Source: Paratrimastix pyriformis
Taxonomy: Eukaryota > Preaxostyla > Paratrimastigidae
Direction: 5' to 3'
NCBI GenBank assembly: GCA_027972325.1
Contig: JAPMOS010000006.1
Span: 474,501 to 538,500 of the forward strand
Length of the DNA stretch: 64,000 nucleotides
The notes beneath the pieces were generated by a model, which saw only the letters and a program-made list of their open reading frames with translations, searched no databases and was not told the DNA's origin. Of this stretch, positions 1 to 11,320 are shown piece after piece; positions within the stretch are counted from its first letter, which is position 1, and every line of letters begins with the position of its first letter. Both the position numbers and the translations under genes were made by a program.

Positions 1-1
1 C

Positions 2-2496
2 GTGACGGCCCTCATGGCCGCCATCCTGCCGCCCCCGCCCGCCTCGAAAAAGGAACGAGACCTCCACCAAGCGAGCACCGCCACCCCCACAGCCACCACG
101 CCGGACGCGACCTCACCCGCCCCTGCCGCCCCCGTCCCCGCCCCCGCCGCGTCCGCCGGGGGGACACCGACCGCCTCGGGTAAGGCGGCGCCCGGCACGG
201 CGGCACCGCCACCACCCGCACCCGCCCGTCCCGGGCCATCATCACCCGGCCCCAAGCCACCCGCCCGGGCTCCCGCCCCCGCCCCCGCCCCCACACCGGC
301 TGCTGCTGCGGCTGCTGAGAGCAAAGCCAGCCCGGCCACGCCCTCGCCTTCGCCCCAAGCCCAGGCCGCGGGGATCCCGGCGGGCAGCAGCACCCTGGTG
401 GAAGAGCACATCGAGGAGCTGGTGGCGATGGCCCAGGGTGTGGTCGAGTGCTGCGAGGAGGTCCTGACCGGCCCCGGCAAGGGCGCCTCCGCCGCCCAGA
501 AGCGCATGACCCTACCCCAGGTCCCCATCCCCTGGCCCACCTTGTTGGGCACACAGACGGCGGGGGGACGGCGACTGAGTCTCTCGTCTCCATCCGCCAC
601 GCCGCCTCACCCCGGCTTGCATTCTGCTGGCTGCTGGGGGGTTGGGGGGGGGGGGGGGCGCAGCTCAAGTCGAGCCCGATGGTGTCCGTCTCGATGCGCT
701 TCTTCGTGCACTGCTACGCCCACCCGGCCCTGACGGCGGCCCTCCTCCAGAAGGCCGACACCCTGTCGCTGCTCAAGGTCCCGCAGTGCTGCCTTGGGGG
801 GAGGGGAGCGGGGAGCGGGGAGCGGGGAGCGGGGAGCGGGGAGCGGGGAGCGGGGAGCGGGGAGCGGGGAGCGGGGAGCGGGGAGCGGGGAGCGGGGAGC
901 GGGGGTGCATTGAGGTGGCCTGTGACTCATTGCCAAGGCCTGCCGCCTGGGGGGTTTGGCGGGGGGTGCGATGATGCGCAGATGGTGTTCCTGGCCACGG
1001 ACGAGTCGCTGGTCGAGGGGGCCACCCTGACCCTGTGGACGCTGACCCTCTCGCAGTCCCGCTTCTCGCACGACCATCCCCTGGTGGCCCGCCAGTGGGG
1101 CCTGCTGCCCCTGCTCCTGCGCACCCTGAACCACCCCTCGGCCCGCTGCAAGGCCAGTGCGGCCGTGACCCTGGCCAACGTCATCGCCCGCACCACGGCC
1201 GGCGGAAGCCGCGAGCCCAGCCCTGTGCTGGCCCAGCTGCGCCAGTCGGGGGCCGTCCGGATCGTGGTGGCGGCCCTGGAGGACCTCGCCGGCCGGCTCG
1301 AGAGCCCCGAGGCCGGGGCTGCCCTGGGTCCAGAGGCCGTCCCGCAGGCCGAGGCCCAGTCCTTCCGGGGCATGGTGCGCAGCTGGGTGGGCTTCCTCAA
1401 GGCCCGCCGGCAGGAGGCCAAGGACCGCAAGGCGGCCGCCGGGGGCCCCCCGCCGGCCACACCCGCCGTCACACCCAACCCCGCAGCAGTGGCGCAACCC
1501 GGCGTCCCTGCCGCTGCCGCGACCACCACCATCACCACAGTCAGGGCGCCCCCACGCCGCCCTGTCCTACCCCCTGCCGCCGCGATTACGGGCCCTGCTG
1601 TCGGTCCACACGGCACCTCCAACGCCATCATGCGCCCCCCGCCACCTCCGCGCCGGTTCCGCAACTCGGCGCCCGCTGCCCCCGCCAGCGGAGCGTCCGC
1701 ATGCAGCCCGGCAGCGGGTGGCGGCGGGACGCTCCCACCTTCATCCCATCCGCCCCGGTTAGCGCCGCACAACAACCCGGCCCCGCCTCCTCCGCCCCGC
1801 CGGCGGCGCCCATCATCCATCAATGCGGACACCCCCCCGGCGGCCGAGCTGCCAGTGGATGCCGCCCTGGAGGCCCCTCCGCCCGTTCGACCGCCACCGG
1901 CCCCTCGCGCCTCTGTGGCCCTGGCCACCCCGGTGGTGCTCCCGGCCTCCAGCAGGTCGGTCGACGGGGAAGCGGTCGCTCCCACGCCAGCCGCCGCCCC
2001 TCCAGCTGGCCACCAGCCTGCGAATCAGAAGAGTGGCCCAACGGAGGATCCCAATGCCATCGCCAACGACCTCGATACGGCCGATGCCGGTGCCGGTGCC
2101 GATGCGGGGCTCGGCGATTCCGACACCGCCAACAACAACAACGAGGCGGACGGGGCTGAGGCCAACCTGCTTGGCAAGCTGCGCAGCCGGATTGCCCGGG
2201 GGATCTCGGTGGTGACATCCAAGGTGGGCACGCCCAGGGAGGCCCTCCGGGGTCCGACCCTCTGGGTCCCCGACGAGGACACCAGCCGGTGCATGCTGTG
2301 CCAGGAGCCCTTCACCTTCTTCTTCCGCCGGCACCACTGCCGCAGCTGCGGTTCGGTGGTCTGCTCTCGCTGCAGCCCCCACAGTGTGATCATCCCATCG
2401 CTCGGCGACAAGGCCGTGCGCATTTGTAATGTGTGTAAGCAAACCGAATGGAAGGATGCGGAGGACGGTGGGCAGAGGGACGAAGATGCCGAATAA
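2..2496 (+). CDS. FYVE zinc-finger protein, 5' end outside window
   Basis: The C-terminal part (about 715 codons) of a FYVE-finger protein. Exons are 2-520, 664-777 and 982-2496, joined in phase 0; introns begin GTCCCC and GTCCCG and end CAG. The visible protein has a Pro/Ala-rich low-complexity start, an alpha-helical armadillo-like stretch (about 1100-1200, with LLPLLLRTLNHPSA), a long Pro-rich linker and a C-terminal FYVE domain at about 2254-2440. The FYVE signature is complete: WVPDED (the WxxD motif), RRHHCRSCG (the R+HHCR motif), CxxC zinc ligands and a final RICNVC. FYVE fingers bind phosphatidylinositol 3-phosphate on endosomes, so an endosomal adaptor role is likely. The armadillo call is weaker than the FYVE call. 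The gene ends with TAA at 2494-2496, 345 bp before the first GH3 start. Confidence 0.85.
778..981 (+). repeat. Intron 2 of FYVE gene with 7-bp minisatellite
   Basis: This 204-nt intron holds a tandem array of GCGGGGA at about 801-904, roughly 15 copies. It runs GTCCCG to GCGCAG. The sense strand is G-rich here, opposite to the C-rich sense strand of most introns in the window. Its length is a multiple of three with no stop, so a naive ORF reads through it. Confidence 0.8.
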
Positions 2497-2841
2497 GTTG
2501 ATTTGCTGATTTCTGCCTTCGGAGGCACCCTTTCTCCCGGAGAAGATCAGCTTGTACTGCGAGGTAGTGGTAAATATGACTCCGGAGCTTTGGCGGAGGT
2601 CCGCCACAAGCCGATGGGTGGCATATCCAATGCAACAGAAACCACTTAGAACCATCGTTGCGGAGGGTCCATCGGTCTTAAAACCCCTGAAAAAACACTT
2701 TGGTGGTCCAAATGAAGTTTCTTGATGGCTCTGAAAGGAACCCTGGCGTCCGCCGGAGGCAGCCCTCACAGATTAGTGACAGTTGGCATGACCTCAGCGT
2801 TGCCGATTCGGTGACAAGCAAGCGTCCCTCTTTTCTCCGGG
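2497..2841. other. Intergenic, FYVE gene to first GH3 gene
   Basis: 345 bp between the FYVE stop and the GH3 ATG. It is AT-richer than neighbouring coding DNA. It must hold the FYVE 3' UTR and the GH3 promoter, but no TATA box or other element is clear to me. Confidence 0.5.
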
Positions 2842-5084
2842 ATGTTTTTCGTCACGCTCTTTTCGTACATTTCTTCCGTCCCTGTGGTGGGACGCTTGAT
2901 TACCGGATCTTCCTTTTTTCTTGCCTCTGCGGTCTACTGGCTCTCAATTCACGTGATGGGCGCTCTTCGTGGCTGGCATCAAAAGAAGTACTTGATGTCC
3001 CAGATTAAGCGATGGTCTATTCTTTTGAAGGACATTTTTTTTTTTGCTTAAAAATTTCCTTTTCCCATTTTCTTCTCTATTCAGCCGCAATACTGCCTTC
3101 GGCAAGGATCACCACTTCGATCAAATTAAGTCGATTGCGGACTTCCAGCGTCTCGTCCCTCTTGGAAATTACGACTCGCATCAGGCCTACATCGAACGTG
3201 CTGCTCATGGTGAACGAGATGTTTTGTACCCCGGCCGTCCCCATTATTTCATGCCCAGCAGTGGGACCTCTGGAAAGCCCAAACTCATTCCCCAAACAAA
3301 AGATTACCTCCGCCTCTTTAAGTACCAATACCTCCAGATGATGATGACTCCCATGCACCATGTTCCCCGTCAATGCTTGAAGAACGGTGGTGTTGGGCGG
3401 GGCCTTGTTGTCCTCAACCTGACCACTGAGGGCGTCACTGAATCCGGGATCACTGTTCAATGTGCGTCTGCCGGCGCCCTTCGCGACAACCCGGACATTG
3501 CGACCGAGCTCTCCACCACTCCCCTGGCTGCCTATGAGCTGTCCAGCGATCAGGCTCGCAACTATGGTTTGCAGGGTTCCTCTGGTTTTTTGCCGGACTC
3601 CGTCTTTTCCCCTCTGCTTAGTTCATGGCCTGTTCGCTGCCAAGGAGGCCAAGCTTCGCTGGTGCTTCTGCACTTTCTCCTACATCCTCCTGTCCACCCT
3701 GGAGTCCAGTCCGTGCGTCTCTGTTCTCGAACCGCTCATTCGACACTCCCGATTTTTAGTCGCCAACCACCACACGGCCATGGAGGCCGACATCCGGGCG
3801 GGCGAGCTGGCACACTTCCCCGGCTTCGACAAGCTCAGCGACAAGGACAAGGCCATCATGCGCTCGATCCGGTTCCAGCCCGATCCCAAGCGGGCCGACG
3901 TGATTGAGCGGGCCTTCGTCGCCTACAAGAACCGCCAGCCCGGCCAGAAGCCCTGGGGCAACACCCTCTGGACTGGCATCATGTTCATCCACACGGTGGC
4001 CTGCGGCCCCATGAAGACCTCGGCCGATCTCATCATTCGCGACCATCTGCAGGCGCCCATCTTCAACAGCGTCTACGGGGCTTCGGAATGCATCATGGGT
4101 GTGGCCCGGTACTTCGGTCGGTGCCCCTCGTGTTCACCAGTTGGTTCTCACCCCTTTCATAGATGACAACAACTACGCCATCACGCCCAACCAGGCCTTC
4201 TTCGAGTTCATCGAGGAGGAGGACTGTGACCAGGAACAGCCCAAGACCAAGCTGCTCCACCAGCTCGAGATGGGCAAGCGCTACGAGATCGTCCTGACCA
4301 ATGTGTGCGGCCTGTACCGCTACCGGATGGGCGACGTGCTCGAGGTGGGCGCCGCCCCGCGCTTCGACACGCCCCGGATGCACTTCGCCTACCGACGCAA
4401 CATGGTGCTCTTCATCGGCAAGACCACCGAAGATCAGCTCATGTCCAGCTCGACCCAGTACCAGGAGCGGATGGCCCGGCTGCACCCGTCCTCCAACCAC
4501 CAGCTCTTCGACTTCTGCGTGGTGGAGATCATGAGCGAGGGCACGCCCTACTACCGCATCTTCCTCGAATTCGCCCACGAAGCCAGCATTCTCGCCCAGC
4601 GTTCCGTGGCCGAGATCGAGGCCGAGGCTTCTGCCGTTTGGGACGAGCTGCTCTCCAAAGTCAATCCCGAGTACGGCGATGTCCGGCACCTCCGCCTGCG
4701 CCCCACCCCACCCCCACCCCACCCCACCCCACTAGTGTCTCACGCCTACCTGCCTGCTTTTCCCCCATCCAGGACCGTGTCCGGGAGGAGGTGCTCGCCT
4801 GCCGGTGCTTCGTGGTCAAGCAGGGCACCTTCTGGAACATGCGTGCCGAGGCTGTTGCGCGGGGTGCCAACCCTGCCCAGGCCAAGGTGGTCCACGTGGC
4901 CAAGAAGGACTGGCAGCAGGCCCACCTGGCCCACAGCATGATCGACGCTCAGAAGGGCGCCTCGCTGAGCATCGAGCCCGGTCTGTGCCGCCGCCGCCAC
5001 GCCGCTCACTCGCTCATTCGTCCGCCCCGTTCCTCTCGTTTAGCCACCATGCACCCTGGCGCCCCCGAGAAGAAGACTCCTTAA
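2842..5084 (+). CDS. GH3-family acyl-adenylase, membrane-anchored (copy 1)
   Basis: A GH3-type acyl-adenylating enzyme (ANL superfamily) of 621 aa. Exons: 2842-3014, 3085-3566, 3622-3708, 3760-4116, 4163-4680, 4773-4980, 5044-5084 (1866 nt, divisible by three). One or two hydrophobic helices lie in residues 1-45, suggesting an N-terminal membrane anchor. The ATP-binding motif PSSGTSGKPK is near residue 114, YGASEC near 353 and LYRYRMGDVL near 418, all hallmark GH3 motifs. In plants GH3 enzymes join jasmonate or auxin to amino acids; animal and bacterial relatives exist with unknown substrates, so I assign no substrate. It is followed 509 bp later by a tandem duplicate. The first about 900 bp are clearly AT-richer than the rest and their introns are T-rich. 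Introns start GTCTAT, GTTTGC, GTCCGT, GTCGGT, GTCCGG and GTCTGT. The start is the first ATG of exon 1. Confidence 0.88.
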
Positions 5085-5593
5085 CCGGCTCTTCGAGTGG
5101 CCCTCCCACCCCATCCTACCCCATCCCATCCACCCTTTCTCCCTGCCCTCTCTGCGGATTAGCTTCTCTGATGTGTGCGTGCTTGTTTGTTGATAACGCG
5201 CCTCTTTCTCTCCCCTGCTTTTACGATGGCATAAGGAGCGCTGGAAGGACGCCCCTGTGGCGGCCTCCAGCGCACCTCGGAAGGCGCTTCCCTTTTTACT
5301 GCGACTCGTTCGAGGTTCTCTCCGTCTTTCAGCAACAATTCATTTGGTTTTGCAGGAATCCATTCCGTTGGGAGGGGAGTTCTCGTCAGGGGAGGTACAG
5401 AGGGGGGAAGCCCCAAAGTCTGCGATGCGCTTTCCTTGCCTTTTCCCGGTCGAACACTCCGCGGAAGCCTCTTCATGGGTGCCCTCAAATTTCCCCAGCG
5501 GACCTCTTTCTCCGCTGAAGCGCCGGCAGAGCCTCGAACCCGGCGGAAGGTGCACTCATTCTGATATCTCGCCGACGTCATTCCGCACCAAAA
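5085..5593. other. Intergenic between the two GH3 genes
   Basis: 509 bp. At 5171-5194, about 90 nt after the stop, is a GT-rich stretch containing TTGTTTGTTG. A near-identical element follows the giant gene, so it is a candidate 3'-end processing signal. The rest presumably holds the copy-2 promoter; no clear core element is visible. Confidence 0.5.
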
Positions 5594-8457
5594 ATGGCAT
5601 CTTTCATTCAGCTTTTCATGCTTATCTCGGATATCCCGATTGTGGGAAAATGGATTGTCGGATTTGTCTTTTTCCTCGTCGCGCGCGTCTTCCATTTGTA
5701 TCTTCTCGTGATGGGGTTGACACGACAATGGCGCCAGTCTCGGCTCCTTCTTACTCAAGTAAAGAAGTGCCGCAAAACACTATTTGGCAAAGAGCACCAC
5801 TTCGACCAAATTAAATCGGTTGCTGACTACCAGCGACTTGTGCCCCTTGGGAACTATGAGACTCATTCGAGCTATGTTGATCGTGCTACGCGCGGTGAGA
5901 AGGATATTCTCTATCCGGGGCGTCTGTTTTTCTTCTTTTTTTCATGCAATGTCAAATCTCGCTTTTCGCTGTGTAGGGCCCCACTATTTCATGCCCAGCA
6001 GCGGTACCACTGGAAAGCCCAAGCTCATTCCTCAGACGAGGGATGTCTGTTTCCCCCAAAGAATCACCACGGAACAGACTGCCATGATTATCTTTTGCTA
6101 GTATTTGCAAGTTTTCAAATTCCAGTACATGCAAATGATTCTGAATCCCATGTACCACCGCCCCTGGTCATGCATTAAGAACGGCGGCCTTGGGCGGGGT
6201 CTTTGTGTTCTCAACCTGACCACCGAGGGTGTCACCGAGTCGGGCATCACCATTCAGTGCGCCTCCGCAGGGGCTCTTCGCGACAATGCCACCGTGGTCG
6301 CCCGGTACGCGACCACCCCCATCCCGGCCTTCGAGGTCCGTCTCATCCTGTGAGGATTCACCTGTGGGTATTCATCCCGCCCTGCAGATCTCGAGCGACC
6401 TGGCCCGGAACTACGTCCATGGCCTCTACGCGGCCAAGTACCGGGATCTGCGGTTCACCTTCTGCACCTTCTCGTACATCCTGCTGTCGTGCCTCGAGTC
6501 CAGTCTGTCCCCCTCTCCCCCAGCCACCCAACCACCGCCCGCCCACCGTCCTGCAAACCGTGTCCCATCATCCGCACCTCGTGCCTCCCCCCCCCGCCCC
6601 TGTGGCTGCCCAGTCGCCCTCAACCACACGGCCATGGAGGCCGACATCCGGGCGGGCGAGGCGACCCACTTCCCCGGCTTCGACAAGCTCAGCGACAAGG
6701 ACAAGGCCCTCATGCGCACGCTGCACTTCAAGCCCGACCCCAAGCGGGCCGCCGAGATCGAGGCTGCCTTCGCGGCCTACAAGAGCCGCCAGCCCGGCCA
6801 GAAGCCCTGGGGCAACGCCATCTGGCCCCGGTTCCTGATGGTGCACACGGTGGCCTGCGGGCCCATGAAGACCTCGGCCGACATCATCGTCCGGGACCAC
6901 GTCCAGGCCCACGTCTTCAACAGCGTCTACGGCTCATCCGAGTGCATCATGGGCGTGGCCCGGTACTTCGGTCGGTCGCCCTCTCTCGCGCCCCGCCCCC
7001 GGCCGGCCGGTTCTCATCGTTGGCACACCCCTCGTGCCCACCTCGTTGGTTTTCATCGCCTCGCTCCCCATCCTCCCCCCTCTCCATCCGCGTAGACGAC
7101 CCCAACTACGCCATCACGCCCAACCAGGCCTTCTTCGAGTTCATCGAGGAGGGGGACTGCGACCAGGAGCAGCCCAAGACCAAGCTGCTCCACCAGCTCG
7201 AGATGGGCAAGCGCTACGAGATCGTCCTGACCAACGCCTGTGGCCTGTACCGCTACCGGATGGGCGACGTGCTCGAGGTGGGCGCCGCCCCGCGCTTCGA
7301 CACGCCCCGGATGCACTTCGCCTACCGGCGCAACATGGTGCTCTTCATCGGCAAGACCACCGACGACCAGCTGATGTCCTGCTCGACCCAGTACCAGGAG
7401 CGGATGGCCCGGCTGCACCCCGGGGTCGACCACCAGCTCGTCGACTTCTGCGTGGTGGAGATCATGAGCGAGGGCACGCCCTACTACCGCATCTTCCTTG
7501 AGTTCGCCCACCAGGAGGCGGTCATGGCCGGCCGGACGGTCGAGGCCCTGCAGGCCGAGGCATCGGCCGTCTGGGACGAGCTGCTCTCCCAAGTCAACCC
7601 CGAGTACGGCGATGTCCGGCACCTCCGCCTGCGCCCCGCCTGCGCCCCGCCTGCGCCCCGCCTGCGCCCCGCCTGCGCCCCGCCTGCGCCCCGCCTGCGC
7701 CCGCCTGCGCCCCGCCTGCGCCCGCCTGCCCTGCCCCTGCCCCTGCCCCTGCCCCTGCCCCCTGCCCCTGCCCCTGCCCCGCCCCCTGCCCCCGCCCCCG
7801 CCCCCGCCCCCGCCCCCGCCCCCCGCCCCCGCCCCCAGCTCTCCAGATCTCCAGCTCTCCCCTGCCCTTCTTCGCCCCACCGATGAGTCCGGCGATGCCC
7901 GCCTGATGCCCGCCTGATGCCCGCCTGATGCCCGCCTGATGCCCGCCTGATGCCCGCCTGATGCCCGCCTGATGCCCGCCTGGCTTTCTTTGCCCTCCCT
8001 CGTCACGCCGCATTGTCCCGCCAAAGGGCCCTTGGTCATAGTGCCGCTGGTTCCCTCCCTCCCCTCCTCCCTCAGGACCGTGTCCGGGACGAGGTGCTTG
8101 CCTGCCGGTGCTACCTGCTGCAGTCGGGCGCCTTCTGGAACATGCGCACGGAGGCCGTCACCCGGGGCGCCAACGCGGCCCAGGCCAAGGTGGTCCACGT
8201 GGCCAAGCGGGACTGGCAGCAGGCCCACCTGGCCCACAGCATGATCGACCGGGCTGCCGGGGCCGCCATGAAGCCCGAGCCCGGTCCGTCCCCCGCCCCT
8301 GGCCCCGCCCCTGGCCCGCCCACCGCCACCGCCACCGCCATCCCCGCTCACCGGACCCCCCCCCCCCCTCCCCTCCCCCTCGATTTGCTTTGGCGCAGCG
8401 TCCATGTCGGGGCCCTCGCCCTCGCCCCCGCCTGCGGAGGCGGCCAAGTCCCGCTAA
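5594..8457 (+). CDS. GH3-family acyl-adenylase, membrane-anchored (copy 2)
   Basis: Tandem duplicate of the preceding gene, 628 aa. Exons: 5594-5921, 5977-6044, 6102-6335, 6388-6502, 6614-6970, 7096-7613, 8076-8283, 8399-8457 (1887 nt, divisible by three). An N-terminal hydrophobic segment precedes PSSGTTGKPK (about residue 114); YGSSEC and LYRYRMGDVL are present. From about 6614 on, exons are nearly identical to copy 1 and have exactly the same lengths (357, 518, 208 nt) and intron positions. Upstream, the two copies share no intron position and have diverged more at the base level. The last exon differs: this copy ends with a Pro/Ser tail. Intron 7 (7614-8075) is packed with satellites. The substrate cannot be predicted. 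Confidence 0.88.
7614..8075 (+). repeat. Satellite-filled intron 7 of GH3 copy 2
   Basis: The 462-nt intron corresponds to a 92-nt intron in copy 1. Its extra length is four arrays in series: an 11-bp GCGCCCCGCCT-type repeat (about 7627-7728), a CCCCTG hexamer (about 7729-7790), CCCCCG (about 7793-7836) and an 11-bp TGATGCCCGCC repeat (about 7886-7981). All are C-rich on the sense strand. Confidence 0.85.
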
Positions 8458-8976
8458 ACGATCGACCATCGGCCATCGCCCCAGACTTCTCTCTCGGGCC
8501 CCCCTGAAGGTGGCCAGGCCCCGTTAAATTATCGGCCATCGCCTCCGGGTCGGAGCGGACCCACCCGCCCCGACCGAGTGCTCGTGCTTGGATGGCGGGC
8601 GTTTTTGAGGACAGATCCCTGTCGTCCCCCTCATCTTTCCCGGGCGGAACCAGAAGTCCACTGCCGGTTTGTTTGTCCTGCGGTGCGCCATGGTTCCCCC
8701 AGCCTCGATCCCCTTTCCCCCTCGGTTTCTCCGCTCGTCTCCGCCCGTCGGCTCCTCCGCCTCCGCGGGGCATCTGACGGTCCCCCCGGGACTCTCCCCT
8801 TCCCCTCGCCTTCACTCCTCCAATAGTACATCCTCCCTCCTCCCTCGCGCCTTCTGCATGTTTCCTGGCTTGTCATTCCTTCCCCTCCCCTTTTTGGTCT
8901 CGCGACAATCTCCTCGGCGGCACAACACCACCAATTCGCCGTGTTCCTCGGATGGGACGACCCCTCTTCCTCCATC
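8458..8976. other. Convergent intergenic, GH3 copy 2 and tetraspanin-like gene
   Basis: 519 bp between two converging 3' ends. It holds a local duplication: CCCGCTAAACGATCG at the GH3 stop and CCCGTTAAATTATCG at 8520-8534, each followed by ATCGGCCATCGCC-like sequence. A TTTGTTTGT stretch lies at about 8668-8676. I see no gene. Confidence 0.5.
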
Positions 8977-10471
8977 TCAGTCGTCCTCCTCCTGGAGGGG
9001 GTCCCTCTGGGGCAGCTTGGTCCAACCCCCACCGCCTGCGCCCGGGTCCCGCTTGACCCGAGGCAGCTCCAGCGAGAGTCGGCTCTTCCGGGCGGGCCGG
9101 GGGGAGGTCGCTGGGGCCGCGGGCGGGCCGCCGGCAGGGGGGGCGGCGGGGGGCCCGAGCTCCGACTGCAGGCCGGCGCCTGCTGGGGCCTCGGTATCGG
9201 GTCGGCGGCCGCAGCAGCAGCGGAGCAGCGAGGCCAGGGCCAGGCCCCCCATCCAGACGGCCAGCAGGATGGCCGCCGCCCCGACGGCCTGCAGGTTGCC
9301 CACGGCGTAGCTCTGCACCACCGAGGTGACCAGGGTGACGTTGCCCGTGGCCGCGGGCCCCCCGCAGGCAGTGGCGTTCCAGCAGAGGAGCTCATACGAG
9401 GCCGCGCAGAGGCTCGTGGGGGCCTGGGGCTGGCTCTCGTTGTGGCAGAGGGCCCCCACGGCCCCCGTGACGACGGCCGCGAACTGGCCCGTGACCGAGA
9501 CCAGCCCCAGGGCCGCCAGGGCCCCGGCCAGCATGACCAGGCCGGCCAAGTGGACACAGCGCACCCGGGCCGAGCAGCCCGAGCAGAGGCCCAGCCCGGC
9601 CACGAGGACGATGGCCAGCCCCAGCACCCCAATGGCCAGCGGGGCCCACTGGCCCACCGAGGAGAGCCCCGCCCCCCCCACGTACAGCCCCAGGGCCACC
9701 GGGAGCCCCCCCAGGGCCATCAGCAGCAAGTGTCCGACCGGCAGAACGGTGCCCACCACCAGGCGGCCCCCCAGCCGGACCGCGGTCACCAGGAGGCCCC
9801 CAAGAACCAGGCACCCGGTCGCCACACACAAGAGTCCGCAGGCCTGCACGGAGGTGGTGCAAGTGAGGCACGGGCAGGGGACGGAGAGGGGGAAGAGGTG
9901 AGCGTGGGGCAGAGGGATGAGCGCAGACTCTCAGGGAGCCGGTGATATAGCCGATCAAGTATTCAACGGGGTCTTTGGGCTGCTTCTCGGCCAAGAGCTC
10001 TCTGAAGTGCTCCAGCAGGGCTGAACCGTTCGGGGGTGAGCGCCGGCGGGGCGGGGAGGGACGCGGCAGAGCAGACCAAGCCGGTTGGTCAGCACGACTG
10101 CCCGCACGTGGGCGGCAGACCCCAAGCAGAAGATGGAAACGACGGACAGGCACAGGGCGATGGCGAGCACACAGCAGAAATAGCCGGCGAGGAACCCCTT
10201 GGAGCACTTGGGACACCGCACGGTGAAGCAGGACACCAAGAAGCCCAGCAGTGCCGCCCCGAACAACGCAACTCCTGCGTTTAGTTGTGGAGGGTATAAG
10301 GACTCAAGTGATGCAAAAGAGCAGACCCAGCAAAACACATCCGATCGGGGCCCAAGCGTTCACGGGCTCGATCCGAACCCAGATGAGTGTCCCGAAGGAC
10401 ACACAGCAGGTGGCAAGGCACAAAAAGATAATGTCAACGAGGTGAATGAGCCATCCCTTGCATGCCCTCAT
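8977..10471 (-). CDS. Tetraspanin-like membrane protein, probably eight-pass
   Basis: A 433-aa polytopic membrane protein. Exons on the minus strand: 10471-10327, 10274-10077, 10020-9929, 9843-8977 (1302 nt, divisible by three). All three introns begin GTCTGC and end CAG. An in-frame stop just upstream fixes the ATG at 10471. I count about eight hydrophobic segments, which fall into two similar halves. Each half has two helices, a CxxC pair (RCPKC after helix 2, CSGC after helix 6), a third helix, an extracellular loop and a fourth helix ending in Cys-rich cytosolic residues. This resembles two tetraspanin-like modules in tandem, but the diagnostic CCG of tetraspanins is absent, so membership is inferred from topology only. 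The second loop has several Cys and two N-glycosylation sequons. The C-terminal tail (about 75 aa) is Pro/Ala-rich. Confidence 0.7.
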
Positions 10472-11283
10472 TGATCAGCTCAGCAGAGTCTCGAGTCGCC
10501 CTGCCTCGAGGAGAGCAGCCTCGCGAGGCGCGGTTCCAGCCCCCTTCGCCGGCTCTTGCCGAGGCACGTCGTCAGTCAGTCAGTCTTGCGGGGCCCGTTA
10601 AATTACTCTCAAAGGATGGCAGGGGACGGGAGAATTGTGGAGACGGGGTCTTGCGCCAGCCTTCCGCCCATGCCCTCAAGAATGAACTCGGGTCCGCGGC
10701 GGTTATAAGCCTTACCGTAGTGCTTTGATGCGCGCAGGTCCAGGTTTTCCTCGCGATGAAATCGCCCTTGAGGATTGGTTTCTGCTTCCCACTCAGCCCC
10801 CCCCTGACCATTTGAGCGGCCGATCATCGGAGAGGGGAAGGGACTGACGACTGTCTAGTCCACTGGGCCCGAAAGAGATGTTTCGTTGGAAATGCTCCAT
10901 TCTTGAGACGCCACCCCCGGGATTGCGATCCCCAAAACATCCGCTTTTGGCAAGATCTCCCAGTCGGCCTCCCGATCATGATCTGCCACTGCCCAGGGTC
11001 TTGAGGCCCCAGAGCGGCATGGAGGTCTCCCAGGCCTTTCCTCGGAGGCCGGACACTGCTGGCTGGGTGTCTCGTGTGGTCCCGCGCTGCTGCAGCATAT
11101 TCAGGCGCTTCCGCGTTCCCCCAAGGTCTGTCCTTCCCCTTCTCCCCAGTGAGCAAGAGACACCCCCCCCTCCTCCTCCTCCTCCTCCTCCTCCTCCCTC
11201 CTCCTCCTCCTCCTCCTCCTCCTCCTCCTCCTCCTCCTCCTCCTCCTCCTCCCTCCTCCTCCTCCTCCTCTGCTCCTTCTGTT

Positions 11284-11320
<37 letters not shown>

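Noticed and set aside
5520-5595. tRNA-like GGTTCGAGG (B-box-like) on the minus strand
   Set aside because: The acceptor and T stems do not pair well and no A box or anticodon arm fits.
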